Assembly (NCBI GenBank): GCA_001599915.1
Contig: BCIG01000014.1
Span: 124,001-188,000 of the forward strand
Length of the DNA: 64,000 nucleotides
Source: Symbiotaphrina buchneri
Taxonomy: Eukaryota; Ascomycota; Symbiotaphrinales; Symbiotaphrinaceae
Direction: 5' to 3'
The notes under the pieces are model-generated. The model saw nothing but the letters and a program-made list of their open reading frames with translations. It was not told the origin of the DNA and did not search any database. A program made the translations under genes and the position numbers. Of this stretch, positions 31,833 to 42,993 are shown in pieces (position 1 is the stretch's first letter; each line of letters opens with the position of its first letter).

Positions 31833-32172
31833 CCTGCTGGTTATATTAACGTGCTATTTCCGGATTGTTTAAGCACTTGAGGACGCTGCAGCATAAGGAT
31901 GTGGGTTTGTTGCTGGTCGTGAAGGCGACTGTCTTTCTATGAAGCTGTTTCCTTTGTGTTACTCAGAAGGAAATAAAAAATGGACATTTCAGGGAAGGCT
32001 GTTATTTTACGTTCCCTCAAGGAAGCCCTTGGGTGCTGCTGACTTGGTTTAGACGTATCTAAAACGGGCCCAAGCAAAAATTGCCCTGCAATCATATCAT
32101 TCACGCTCCTCCAACGTCACCGTTACCCTTCTCGTCTCCACCCCCTGGTCCCTTTTCCCTCTCACCCTCGAA
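31833..32172. other. intergenic region, no gene seen
   Basis: About 340 nt: the promoter of the 31077-31832 orphan and the 3' flank of the next minus-strand gene. Nothing was recognised. Confidence 0.5.
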
Positions 32173-32412
32173 TTAATGCTGGTGCTCAGCATACCAGCGC
32201 TCAAGGACACTTCTACGCGCACGCAAGAGTAGGCGAATGTCTCCCTCGCGTCTCAGGGGCTGAACATCGCCCTCGGCCTGCTGTTGTTCAGCGGTGGTAG
32301 CTTGTGAGGTCTGGGTGCTGCTGGCTTGTTCAGCTGGTTTTGCTGCGGACTCGTGCTGTTGGGCATGAGGTGCAGAAGCAGAGGATGATTTCTTGCTCTT
32401 CTTCTTCCCCAT
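32173..32412 (-). CDS. small Lys/Ser/Gln-rich protein
   Basis: A predicted 79-residue protein beginning MGKKKSKKSSSASAP at ATG 32412. It has a Lys/Ser-rich start, a Gln/Ala/Thr-rich middle and a basic end (RLLLRARRSVLERWYAEHQH) that could form one amphipathic helix. No family was recognised. The supporting signs are a clean start codon, a CT-rich 3' side and a short A/G-rich leader upstream. Small disordered proteins like this are easily over-predicted, so confidence is limited. It sits among the minus-strand orphan genes. Confidence 0.4.
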   Translation of the reverse strand: MGKKKSKKSSSASAPHAQQHESAAKPAEQASSTQTSQATTAEQQQAEGDVQPLRREGDIRLLLRARRSVLERWYAEHQH

Positions 32413-32848
32413 GTTCAAGGAGAGATACTTTGTGCTGCTACGGAGCGTGGTAGGGGGATATTGTGGGGGTTCTGAAACTTGAGGATGTGGGTATTGAGGT
32501 TTGAGAGATAGGAGCAGGAGAAGGGAAGTGAGGTTGGGGAAGAGTATATTTATAATAGAGAAGAGGGACTGGCATGTGATGACTGACGTAGGGCATGGAT
32601 TACGGAGGTTGACATGCTAATATCAGATCTTGAATCTTGACTCCAGATATGATCTGATTGTCATCCCTTCTAAATAAACGGAAATGCATAAGGCAACCTC
32701 TATGAACAAGAAGGAGAAACCCCATGCCAAGCCTGAGCCACCACGAACGGTCTCGTGCTCAGGGGTTAAGGGGTAAAACGCAAATAAAAGCGAAACCCTC
32801 CTGTATTATACCACCAAAAGTGCACCATACCCACAAACACACAGCCCC
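32413..32848. other. intergenic region, no gene seen
   Basis: About 440 nt with the promoter of the small gene and the 3' flank of the 32849-33340 gene. A TATA-like TATATTTATAATAG lies at ~32546-32560, suitably placed for the minus-strand gene ending upstream. Confidence 0.5.
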
Positions 32849-33340
32849 TTAATAAGAAAGGATTTTCAATCCAAGCTTCTCCATCGGGGTCATCTTTTTC
32901 CGATCCTGATTCTCATTCTCGTTGGCGACCTTCTTCCTGTAAATTCGTCCACTTTCTGCCCCTCTTCCGAGCCAAATTTCTGTACGCAATTTCTGTTCTT
33001 TGCGGCCACCTGAGCCAGAAGTTGCCTGGGACGCCTTGGAGACAGATCTTCCCGAGCCCTGGCTGGTCTGTTCTGTATTGTTGGTCCCGGCAGGGGACGG
33101 TTGTCGTGAATCGTCGCCCGTACTTCCTCGAGGGTCAGGAGGACTAGGGGGTCCAAGGGGGTTAGGAATATCGCCATCTGGTACAGAAGGATTGTCGGCT
33201 TCAGGGCCAGAAGGTGCATTGGTCTGCGGCGGCTCTGTCAACTGTGTATCTCTGCCCTCCGGGCGCTTCGCTGGCCTTCCACGACCAGGGACAGGTGACA
33301 CACTTGGCCTCTTAGCCCCCTGTTTTGCGGAGCCCGGCAT
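32849..33340 (-). CDS. disordered orphan protein
   Basis: A single-exon frame of 163 residues from ATG 33340. It begins MPGSAKQGAKRPSVSPVPGR and is dominated by Pro, Ser, Gly, Thr and Asp up to about residue 115. It ends in a basic, more ordered stretch (ENENQDRKKMTPMEKLGLK). The two basic patches (KRPEGR, GRPAKR) could be nuclear signals. I recognise no family. It is on the same strand as its neighbours and is part of the orphan cluster by position only. Confidence 0.45.
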   Translation of the reverse strand: MPGSAKQGAKRPSVSPVPGRGRPAKRPEGRDTQLTEPPQTNAPSGPEADNPSVPDGDIPNPLGPPSPPDPRGSTGDDSRQPSPAGTNNTEQTSQGSGRSVSKASQATSGSGGRKEQKLRTEIWLGRGAESGRIYRKKVANENENQDRKKMTPMEKLGLKILSY

Positions 33341-34069
33341 TATTCTTCTTTATGATGGATTGTAAAGAGTACTATGATATTGATTTCAAGATAGCTGTTA
33401 GTAATATCTGGAGGTGATACTGTTGCAAGTTCAGGAATTGAAGAACCAATGCGGAAAAAAGAAGCATGATGCAGGAATCTCTCGCAGTATATCATCATTT
33501 TCTGCCATAGCAACGAGCTCGAGGACTCCTGCCACATGTAGGAGACGCGTCGCTGCGCCTCGGACTCGTTCGTCATGGTTCGCACTACCCATCACCATGA
33601 AAATAAGGGGAGCTGACGCGGACCTCGAGGGGAGCTATAGATCAGAGAGAAGAGGTTGTTGATCACGGACATTCACTGGAGGAGAGTGAGATATCTACAT
33701 CTTAGATGATGAGATGTAAAGTAAGAGTAGTGAATTGTGATCTGGCAGCAGGTTAAGAACCGTGAATATTGTCAGATCTGGGTAGTAGCCTCACGCATTG
33801 GAGCCCCTGGAACCCGCGCCAAAGAAAATGATAAAACAGGGCGAACCCTCAACACGGGGAAATATAAATTGCTTATTGCAGTGATTACTCCCGGCAAAAT
33901 CGCAATCAAAAGAAAATGCGATTTTCCCCAGTGCAACAAGTAATTCAAGAAGCAAGAGCACCTGAGGCGTCATCAAAAGACTTAATTCGAGCCTTTCAAG
34001 AAGTGCGGCCCTTAGCATGCAGCCCCTGAACGTCAGCAGTTGCGAAACTACAACTCTCTCGCCACTCTC
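33341..34069. other. intergenic region, no convincing gene
   Basis: About 730 nt upstream of the disordered orphan. A minus-strand frame from ATG 33576 (about 78 codons) is possible, but it has no recognisable feature. Otherwise the sequence is AT-rich. Confidence 0.5.
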
Positions 34070-34927
34070 TCAGCTAGAGTCTCCTTTTTTCACGTTCTTC
34101 TGTACCCTCACCTTCTCTTTCTCCTTGCCTTTACCCCTGCTCGAGCTCTGAATACCAGACCTGGCGAGGAGATCTGGAATAGTAGTGCTTGTAAAATCAA
34201 CAGGAACGCCTGCTATCTGTCTGGTTGGCTGATGGAAAGAAGGGATATTGTAGTCATTCTGTTGTGGCATCGGGACTGGCCGGGACCTCACTAACATGGG
34301 AGCGGTTTGTTGGACACTGACCGCTGGATCCTTCGCCGTCTTCTTGGTGTTGTCGACGTCCTTGTGCTGAGCTCTCAACAGACGAGAGACACTTGCAGGA
34401 AGAGTCACAGCCGCAGAAGCCTGTCTTGCACCACCTCCTCCACCTCTATCTCTATCCCACCTGCACAGCATGATAAGCTCCTCATGTGCTCCAATAACCC
34501 GACCCATCAAGACCCAATACAGCGGGCCCGTAATGGTGAACGCCTCAACAATACACTCTTTATACGGCCCTCCAAGCACATGGAGGACTCCGCTAGGCAC
34601 ATTGAACAGTTCACGCAGCCAGCCTCTCTGGGTCGCCATCTCAGCCAGTCCTTCCGGTGGGCTTGCCGCTAGGGGAAAGTAGGAGATGCCCAAAGCCACT
34701 CTTTGTTGTGGGGCTAGGGCATGCATGTAGAGCTTGAATTGGGAGATGGCGGCTTTGTTGATGTACCACCGTAGACGGCCGTCTCTGGACGTGATTTGGC
34801 TCATGGCGTCGGAATCAGATGTCGTGAAGTTCGGGTCGAGGGATCTTATGTCGAGGCGGACGATACGGTGGGGACTGTGAGAGTGGCCCGCGGAGGGTCT
34901 GCCGTATGGTCCTCTAGCTGGAGGCAT
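34070..34927 (-). CDS. orphan family protein, paralogue of 35603-36665
   Basis: 285 residues from ATG 34927, one exon. Residues ~15-175 look folded and share ordered motifs with the neighbouring gene: IRSLDPNFT (RSLDPAFT in the neighbour), then TQRGWLRELFNV (LQQGWMQRMFAV), then GRVIGAHEELIML (GKVVNVHEEVLIL). A Gly run (RDRGGGGGAR) leads into a disordered C-terminus. That tail holds a second shared helix (IPDLLARSGIQSS versus VADLLYEILANRN) and a highly charged end (RGKGKEKEKVRVQKNVKKGD). No known family comes to mind. A TATAAA-like element lies about 200 nt upstream (~35130). The two genes appear to be tandem, strongly diverged duplicates. Confidence 0.65.
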   Translation of the reverse strand: MPPARGPYGRPSAGHSHSPHRIVRLDIRSLDPNFTTSDSDAMSQITSRDGRLRWYINKAAISQFKLYMHALAPQQRVALGISYFPLAASPPEGLAEMATQRGWLRELFNVPSGVLHVLGGPYKECIVEAFTITGPLYWVLMGRVIGAHEELIMLCRWDRDRGGGGGARQASAAVTLPASVSRLLRAQHKDVDNTKKTAKDPAVSVQQTAPMLVRSRPVPMPQQNDYNIPSFHQPTRQIAGVPVDFTSTTIPDLLARSGIQSSSRGKGKEKEKVRVQKNVKKGDSS

Positions 34928-35602
34928 TGTGATGTGCCGTTGTGATTGAATGAAAATAAAGATCTCCTTGAGCTCTTGGACTGCCTCTTTTCCTTTTTGG
35001 ACAATGTAGTCCGAGGTAATGATATGCCAATCCAAATTTTATGGGCGTGCTCTTCGACGTTCACACGCTGAGCAGATGATGGAAGAGAAAAGGAGAGAGA
35101 CTTTAAAGACGGGGAGAGTGGCTCCCTTTATAATATCCCACAGAAAGCAAGACATGCATAGCAGCGGCCTTGTGCCATAGTCATGACTCTATGTTTGAAG
35201 CAGTGAGTGCATGCAATCAATGCGTCAGATTACGCTGCAGTATCATATGATGAAAGGCAGGTGAAGAAGGCAAGCATGCTGTTCCAGATGAATGGGTTGC
35301 CAGAAAAGAAATAACATCAAGAGCATTCAAAAGAAACGGGGTTTTCTCTAGAAAGGAAATGTGTGGAAAGCTTCTGAATGTATGGTGAGGGGTATTATCA
35401 TTTGGTAGGTGATGACTAGTGATAGAGACTCCACAACGCCCCTGAATCTGGAAATAAAACAAGCCATGTGGAATTAAATCATAAGCATATCAAGAAGAGA
35501 AAGGTCGCCAATCCCCACCTGAGGAGACTGCTGCAATATATCAGCTTCTCGCAGAAAGCAGCTCATATCTTGTTCTAAGACCATAGCGTGATATCCCTTA
35601 AT
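34928..35602. other. intergenic region between the two paralogues
   Basis: About 675 nt, AT-rich, with the promoter of the 34070-34927 gene and the 3' flank of the 35603-36665 gene. No gene was recognised. Confidence 0.5.
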
Positions 35603-36665
35603 CTACCTCATTGAATAGCTAGGCATTCTCTCAGCCAACTCCGTCTTCGCGCGGGTCATGTTGAATGGCAACTCCGTAGCAGTCGGAGCCTGAATCTCTC
35701 TCAATGGCTGCCTTGGGCTGTACGGTACTATATGGCCATTGGGTAATCTGATCATCCTGGAACCTGCTTCATTCGCACGGTATTGGCCCGCTCCAGGTCC
35801 ATGTCCAGTATTGAAGCTAATCCCAGTGTAAGCGTTATAGGGGATCATTCCTGGGCCCGACAAGATGGGCATATTCCCGAGAGCAGCGGAAGACACGGTG
35901 ACGCTGGGGATTCTGGGGACTCTGGGTACCCTCACCCGCTCCATGGGCTGTCGACCTGTGAAACCATTAGTGATCTGACTCTCACGAAATATCGTCTTTT
36001 GACGTACCGGTCAGGAACTCCGCCACAGACTGCGGTGGTGCGTTCCGATTTGCCAATATCTCGTACAACAAGTCGGCCACATTGCCCTGATCGGTTCGCT
36101 GAGCAGCAGTATTGCGCACTCCTCGCGCCTTCTGCATCTGTCTCTGCCGTGCCTTGCCCTCCGAGGCAGCAACAGTTGCGAGCATACGCTGTGCATCGAA
36201 CCTATTGAAGAGGTAAAGCCCAGCGTTCACCGCCATGTCAATGTCACTGGGATATGGAAAGAATAAAATGAGCACCTCCTCATGGACGTTGACCACCTTG
36301 CCGCAGAACGAAAATGGTCTCTGCATAGGATGCGTATGCAGCACTGCAAACATTCTCTGCATCCACCCTTGTTGAAGCGCAAGTCTATGCACGGCGAGGG
36401 CACATGCATTCTTGTCGGGGAACTGACCGCGGAGATATTCACTTAGAATCTCAATCTCTGCCAATGCTAACATCTTCGACTGCTCAATCCAAGGCAGCAT
36501 GCCCTCGGTTTGTATGACCCACTTGAAGCTGTAATCCGCGGCCTTGATCACGAATCCTGTCCCACGTGAATACACTGTAAAGGCTGGATCAAGGGATCTG
36601 TAATCCTCTAAGTAGGTAGCATGCCATTTATCTTGCGGGAAGCCCTGAGCATGATTTCGAAACAT
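35603..36665 (-). CDS. orphan family protein, two exons
   Basis: Exons 36665-36008 and 35955-35603 join across a clean 52-nt GT-AG intron with a CACTAAT branch sequence. This keeps the frame (FLTG-RQPMERV) and gives about 336 residues. Residues ~20-160 are the folded region, with DYRSLDPAFTVYSRGTG, a long helix (KMLALAEIEILSEYLRGQF), LALQQGWMQRMFAVL and GKVVNVHEEVLILFFPYPSD. A basic helical part follows (KARQRQMQKARG), then a disordered Pro/Gly/Asn-rich tail. The intron and the motif sharing with 34070-34927 argue strongly that it is a real gene. There is no signal peptide. Function is unknown. Confidence 0.7.
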
Positions 36666-37845
36666 TGTCAGAAAAGGGTTCGTGTAGCTTTTCTTCGAAG
36701 GTTCCTAGGGAATGCCTTTTCTGAGTTAGTCGGCTGTCTGCGAGACACTCGTTTTTGTTTGCGGGATTGTAGAATAATCTCTATGGCAAGAGTAGATTTG
36801 TAACTTGAAAATGGTATACCGAGTGAGGGAGAAGCTGCCATTATATACTTCGAGCGGTAAAGCATTGGCCATGCCTCATGCAGACTGTGGTGACCATTCG
36901 ATGCACGCGTGCGCCATGAGGTCCGCCGACCATGATACTGAATCACAGCTACTTCCTCGCATAGGACGTCCTCGTAAGGCCCAGCTGATGCTCGAGTGAC
37001 GAGGCCTGCGCGTTGGAGAGATTCAGGTGACCCATCGTGGTACAGGAGGACTCCGTATATAAGCTGAAAGGCGGTAGTGTCGCTGCTAAAAACATTCAGT
37101 GAGGAAATTCACAAGGCAGGTATATATGCCATATATATATGAAAGATGAAAAAATCAAAAGCCGGCAAATCTTCATACTGTGTCTTGACCGTTATATAGT
37201 GCCACTTGAAAAGAGAGTCAACTTCAGAAAAGCGAGCGCATATTATATAGCCACCGGCGTTCAAGCCTCTGCTCTGTTTGCTCTGTGTGACATTGTGGAG
37301 TGGACTCACGTAAGAAACATAGTTGATGTCAAGGATAGTTGTCTTTTGGTTTAGCTGGTCAGAAATAGAAGGGCAAACCTGAGCCTGAGACCGGTAGGAG
37401 TTGGAAGCTACGTAGACGATGAAGACAAATTGGAGTTTGCTTGTGTATGAGAAGGTACGTTTCCATGCTGCAGGTATCCCTGTGAACAATAAGCTTGACT
37501 CCCAATGACACTTACCTGCAAACACACCAGGTTTACCAGTTCCCACTCCATTCGTTGGCCATTTCCCTGTACGCTGCGTTACCTCATCTGTTCCACCGCA
37601 GTTTATATATCTGACCACTGCAGAAGTGCACTTCCATCAAACGTGCTATGACATGACGACGTGATCCTCTGGTGTGCCCAGTGACAGGGTATATTCAGAT
37701 ACAGGAAAGAGAATGTTGAACAGCGATGGTATTACTTTGCTTGCTAATGATTACTCTGGTCTGGGCACAAAATAGCAAGCAAAGAGAAAGCAAAGCAACG
37801 GACAGATCCCCACTAAACTCAAGCATGGCACAGGGCCATTTAAGC
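36666..37845. other. intergenic region, one doubtful frame
   Basis: About 1.2 kb upstream of the orphan gene. It carries AT-rich stretches and several TATATA runs (for example 37120-37140). A 169-codon minus-strand frame at 37109-37618 lacks an ATG and a recognisable domain, so I do not call it. Confidence 0.45.
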
Positions 37846-39801
37846 CTAGATCTTCACCCCCTCCCCTATGAGGCTTATCTCAAGAACATCCACACCATTC
37901 TCGATCTCGCTCTTTGAGGGCATGCGCTTTCTCCTCATCAACTCCGCACACTTCGTCATCACGGGATCCATCATCATGGTGGCCACAGCGACGACCTCCT
38001 GGCCATGGGTATAGTATGCCGCAAATTTGGCGTTGTCAGGCTCGCCCTTCAAGACGACGTCATCCCAGCCATTTGGCGCGTTTCCACAGTATCGCAACTG
38101 CTGCCCTAAGGCTGACCAGAAGATGGGGATGAACGCTTTCGGCTTGATCCCTGGGTGGATGATGGATCTGGCAACACTGCGACCGTGATTCTGGGCAACG
38201 TTCCAGTGCTCGATACGAGTTGGTGAACCGCCAGGAGAAGCGCCAGGACCGTGGTAAGGGTATGTTGCGATGTCTCCAATGGCGTAAACATCCTTGAGAC
38301 CCTTGACAGCCAGACTTTCGTCGGTCTCAAGAGAGCCATCTTTCAAAAGAGTCACTGATGGATTGTCTTTGATGAACTGAGTGGCAGGCTGGACACCAAC
38401 TCCCAAGACTACCACATCCGCCTCGATTTTCGTACCATCAGTCAGCTGTAGCCAGCCAATCTTGGATGGGCTGGAAGTAGACGGGTGAGCGCTGTCAGCG
38501 CTTGACTCCATGTGGAATTTCACGCCGTTCTTCTCCAGCAGACCCTGGAAGATCTTGCCGACCTTCTCTCCCATTATGCGCTCCATTGGCGCCTTCTCCA
38601 TTCCCACCACAGTGACAGTGTTCTTCTTCTGCGCAAGGCAGTTGGCCACTTCCATACCGATAAATGAACTTCCTACTACAACGACCTTCTTGCCGTTCTC
38701 ACCAACAGCCGAAACGATCTTCTCGGCATCGGGCACAGTCCGGAGAAGGAAGACGTTATCCAGTTCCTTGAAGCCAGGAGTTGGCAGCATCCTTGGTTGT
38801 CCTCCGGTAGCCAGGATAAGTTTCGTGTAGGGGTATTTCTTGCCAGATGCGGTCGACACCGTCTTGCCTTCAAAGTCTACACTCACAATATCGTCTTCGA
38901 TTCGATCAATGGAGGCTTTCTTGAACCATTCTTCGTCACGGAGTTGAATAGCCGAGAGGTCTGTAATCAGAGCCTTTGACAACTTGGTACGGTCGATCGG
39001 AGGGTATGGTTCCCGGGAAAGCACTGTAATTGAGCCCTTGAACCCTCCATTTCGGAGTCCTTCCAGGGCACCAAATGTACCACTGCCTCTGTTAGGGAGC
39101 ACTCAGTCAGTATTCCGCTTTACCATGATCCATCATATAGCATAGTTGTACGCACCCTCCAACAATTACCACCTTCTCGGGTGTCGAGACGGAGCACTTG
39201 AGATCGATTTGCCTCCTGCTCTTCTTGATGGTCTGCTCTTCGGCCTTGATGTATACACCACCGTTCTTCTCGAACACGTCAAACTTGGCGATCGGGTCCA
39301 CAGCGGGTGAATCTTCGACATCACCACTCGAGAGGTTGAAGCAAGCTATGGACGAACATTGTATCAGCTATCGGCTTTATCAATCCTGTAGCGAAGCGTA
39401 CCTCCGTGCCACGGGCACGTCAACCGGCCATCACCCTCCCCGCTAAGCACACCTTTCACCAAGGGAGCGCCGTAGTGGGTGCATTTCGAGGACGTAGCAT
39501 GGACCTTATTGTTGAGCTTCAAGAGCAGGACCTTGCCCTCCTCGACACCCTCGACCTCAACCTCCTTCATCGTCCCCTCCTTGACGTCGAGGGTCGTCAG
39601 GTCCTTGAGCTTGAATTCCTGCATGGCCATTGTCGCACGGTCTGTGCTGAAGGCCCTGTACGGTAGAGAATCCGTGATGGCGGTGGTACGAATAGTCGTA
39701 GATAAGATGCGGGGTGGGTGGATTGCCGATTTCTTAAGCACGAGACGGAGGAGAGCGTTGCGGTGCAGAGGTGGGGTCAGCAAAAGGCGAGGGGAGAGCA
39801 T
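37846..39801 (-). CDS. Rieske-AIF type FAD/NAD oxidoreductase (AIFM3-like)
   Basis: A predicted flavoprotein reductase of the apoptosis-inducing-factor family with an N-terminal Rieske [2Fe-2S] domain. Exons 39801-39402, 39345-39156 and 39088-37846 (introns 56 and 67 nt) give about 610 residues. The first ~55 residues are Arg/Leu/Thr-rich with no acidic residues until SLPYRAFSTD, as in a mitochondrial presequence. Rieske ligands are in CTHYGAP and CPWHGACFN. The FAD Rossmann motif VVIVGGGSG is completed across intron 2. The NAD-binding GxGxxG-like block is KVVVVGSSFIGMEVA, and the second FAD contact is DVYAIGDIA. The exact substrate is unknown; ferredoxin/cytochrome reductase-like or redox-signalling roles are possible. 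No defects were seen. Confidence 0.88.
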
Positions 39802-40425
39802 CAACCGCTATGGAGCTCCTCTACCGATAAGCCGTAGAAGGAGGGGGAAGAGTGGGCAGACAAGGCGGAAGTGATTATGGAAGGGGCGGTGATTGAGATG
39901 TATGGTCAGCTAGAGGTGAGCAAGAGCTACTATGATAATATTAACCCCAGGGTTCTCCTGAAGGAGCTACTACTTTTCTATGGTGCCCTGTCCCGCCGAT
40001 TGCGTGTTTACTTTCCTGACATCATTGGAGTCCTTCGTGCTCGGAACCCTCTCTGTAAGCAAGCAATTCTCCTCTCCTGGCTGGCTCATTGTTCCCCCGA
40101 CAAGCCAAGCTTACCGCAGAGCCAATAGATAAGCACCAATTACTTACCCGGTACAAAGTACCTACACGGACCCCCTGACTGCGGGGCCGAGCTTCCGAAC
40201 GGCAATCGCGATCAAATCGAGGTCCACGCAGTATCGTGACCATAAATCTGATATTTTCAGATATTTTAGGGGATATACCTCAGGGAAGATTTTGTAGCTT
40301 GAGATCCACTTGATTTTGAAAGCGCAATGTACATTGGCCCAACGCGGATTGACCCTCTTTTACACGGGTCATCATTTAAAGCGCCGACCGGGATATCATT
40401 ATATATACACATTCGGTGAGACAGC
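39802..40425. other. intergenic region, no gene seen
   Basis: About 620 nt between two minus-strand genes: the promoter of the Rieske-AIF gene and the 3' end of the arrestin gene. A short plus-strand frame (39871-40128) has no support. Confidence 0.5.
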
Positions 40426-42207
40426 TCAATCGGGACTCGAGCGAGGCTCACTCCCTGGAAATAGTCTGCCCGAGTCAGACTTTACGTCCGACGCAGCTGC
40501 ACTAGAACGCCTTGCGCCGGATGATTCTGAGGGCGTATAATGGCCCCTCTCTCCAGCTACAGGTCCAATGTCATCGGCAATTGCGTCCTCGTAACTTGGT
40601 GGTGCAATGTCATCTTCTCCCTGTTCTGAGCCATGTTGAGCAAACTCGCCCATTCGGGCGGGATGTGCCTCGTCATCGTAGGCTGGTGCCATGGGTGTCA
40701 TTGGAGCCTCATCGAGCGGTACTGAGGCCCCGGGAACTTGCAACTGCGACGGTTGCTTCTTGCTTGGTACTGGCTTACGCGGCCGTCCAGCCATTGCTGA
40801 TAGCAAAGCAGCAGGCGGCCGAATGCCTGAGTAAACGTGGACTTGGAAGCGCAGGGGTAGGACTGCGAGTTCGGGCTGTTATTGGTGAGCAACCATGTAC
40901 CGTACACAGAGTCCCTACGCTTCGTACCTTCATACTATTCAATGACGACCCATATGAGAGCCCGACCCGTACCTCCATCTCGTACGAACGTGAGATATTG
41001 CATGTATCGAAGGATGGAGCGACCGACGGTGGAAGAGGCATTCGATCCCACAGCTTTGCGTCTACAACTTTCTCTGTACCCGCAGGATCTCTTCCATCAC
41101 ATATGGGGATGCCAACGTTGCTCTGACTGAGGATTATCCAGCTCCCGGTTTCTGTTCTCCTGAGTTCGTGTGCGCGTACCCGCGTATACCCGATTAACTC
41201 TATTTGCAACAGAGTCAAAAACAGCGTCTCGGAGCATTGGTTTAATTTTTGAACGAGGATCCGCAAAGGCAAGGGTTCATTGCAAGTTATAATTGCAGGA
41301 TTTGGTAATCGCGCTTCAACGTTGAACTTTGGGGGCACCGAGGAGGTAAGGGTTGGGCCTTTTTTCCGAAAAGAATCGAACAGACTGCCTTTTCGTAATG
41401 AGAAGCCGCCTGGCCCTGCTGTAAAATTATGTTGCCGCCTAGCGAAAGTCTCTTGCTTGGTGTCAGGAGGTCGGATAGGTTCGATGGGGCAGAATATAAA
41501 GTCGACCATCTATGGTGTCAACTTCGTCAGCGAGCGCCATCGGTGGTGCACAGGGCTACTCACATCTCGATGGTTTCCTTGGTAGAACTTTGGTCGTACC
41601 ACTGTGACCTTGACGTAGTACCGTATCTCCGCCTCTCCAGGGAATCCACTCAGTGTAGGAGGTAACGTCTTTTTGACGTGGCTCTCGGCATTTCGGGCAA
41701 TCTCCATCTGTAGCCCCTGAAACATCATTTTCCCCAGGGGGTTGTCGGGAGTTTTGCAGTCATTGTTGAAAGGGATCTGGCCGGGATATGAGTTAGAAAG
41801 AGCTTTGCCCTAATTTAGGGAGTCATCACCTTGAACTTGAAAGGGTAATCATGATTTCCCGGCTTTAATGTGAAGCCGGATGTGCCCCCTGTGCGCTCCT
41901 GGATCTCTTTGCTCGGAAACACCGTCTGCGTCTTGTATAATAGCTGCTCTCACGAGGCAGAATAAGCATGGGAATGCTGGAGAGGTTGAACCATTCCTCG
42001 TACCTTGTGTACCTCCAGTTCCGTCCGTTTCTTGTCTCCCCGATCGCTATTTGGTCCTACGAGCCTGGTCTTGCTCTCAGCCTCCAGCTTGACCACAATC
42101 GACGAGATAGCTTCATCGCTGGTCAATCGCAGGACAACCCTGCCCGTGATGAAGTCGAGGTTGGTGTACGTCGCATGAGGTTTGTCCAGGTGGACCTTGA
42201 CGGCCAT
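40426..42207 (-). CDS. arrestin-domain protein with PPxY motif
   Basis: An alpha-arrestin-like adaptor. Such proteins bring HECT ubiquitin ligases of the Rsp5/HulA type to membrane transporters and trigger endocytosis. Five exons (42207-42004, 41943-41830, 41776-41564, 41509-40928 and 40875-40426), all in phase 0, give about 520 residues. The N-terminal arrestin fold (~1-180) shows MAVKVHLDKPHATYTNLDFI, FTLKPGNHDYPFKFKIPF and LPPTLSGFPGEAEIRYYVKV. The C-terminal arrestin fold (~205-400) has NPAIITCNEPLPLRILV. The disordered tail holds a PPSY motif (~463-466; IAPPSYEDAI), the ligand for WW domains. I do not assign it to a named member such as CreD or PalF. Confidence 0.9.
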
Positions 42208-42993
42208 TGTTATGTTGTCTTGCTGTGCGAAGCAGCAAGACCCACAGAGGTCGCTGCAGTATTAAGAAGGACCATGCGCACAAGCTCCCCAACGGCGAGA
42301 TATATTCGACAACGGGCGCCCGCCTCGTGTGTGCTCTCGCGTGCTTCCCTGCGATTCTGTAGCGTCTCCCAAGGCTCCGCGCTGATCAAAGCTTACCCGT
42401 CTTTTGGGGACGGAAAAGGAGAAGCAGCCAGTAGGCTTTCGACGGCATGACGTGGGGTCCCTTTTCCCGGCGGATTTAGCGACGGACGTAGACTCGGGCC
42501 TCATGCAGGCCCGCCCTACGGAGTACAACATGAAGCCTCCCCTTTCATGAAACGACGCTCTAAAGGTTTATGGCATCCGAGCTATGTGAGACTGTCAACA
42601 ACTCAGGTGCGATGCAGCTACGAGCACCTCAGATGTCGGAGATATGGGTATGGGACTATCTGCATTGGGAGTCGAATGCTTCATCGTCACCCAATTGGAT
42701 GAAGCGGTCTTGCTTCGTGCTGCGCCCGCCTCACACAGCCCCTTTCCACGCGGCCGAACACATATGCAGTCAGCTATAGCAGGTGCATCTCAAATGGGCC
42801 GTTTTGTGCATGAGCGTCTCCGAACACGCGTGTTTTATGTTCAGCCGCAATTTAGGGTCTACACTGCATTGGCGGTCTTATCCGATAATTAGAAAGCCGA
42901 GTCCGAGCAATGCGAACCCCTAGCCCAAGCTCCCTCCCTACTCGTACAAGTCTAAGCCACCACTGAGGAGGGTATGTCTCAGATGCATCTGCT
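42208..42993. other. intergenic region, no gene seen
   Basis: About 790 nt: the arrestin promoter and the 3' flank of the lipase gene, both genes being on the minus strand. Short frames only. Confidence 0.5.

Noticed and set aside
33341-33576. 78-codon minus-strand frame with Met/Glu/Ser-rich start
   Set aside because: No domain, weak start context, and short enough to arise by chance in AT-rich DNA.
37109-37618. 169-codon open frame on the minus strand
   Set aside because: It has no ATG (it would start at GTG), no recognisable domain, and GTAAGT/CAG pairs that would break it up. AT-rich surroundings look intergenic.
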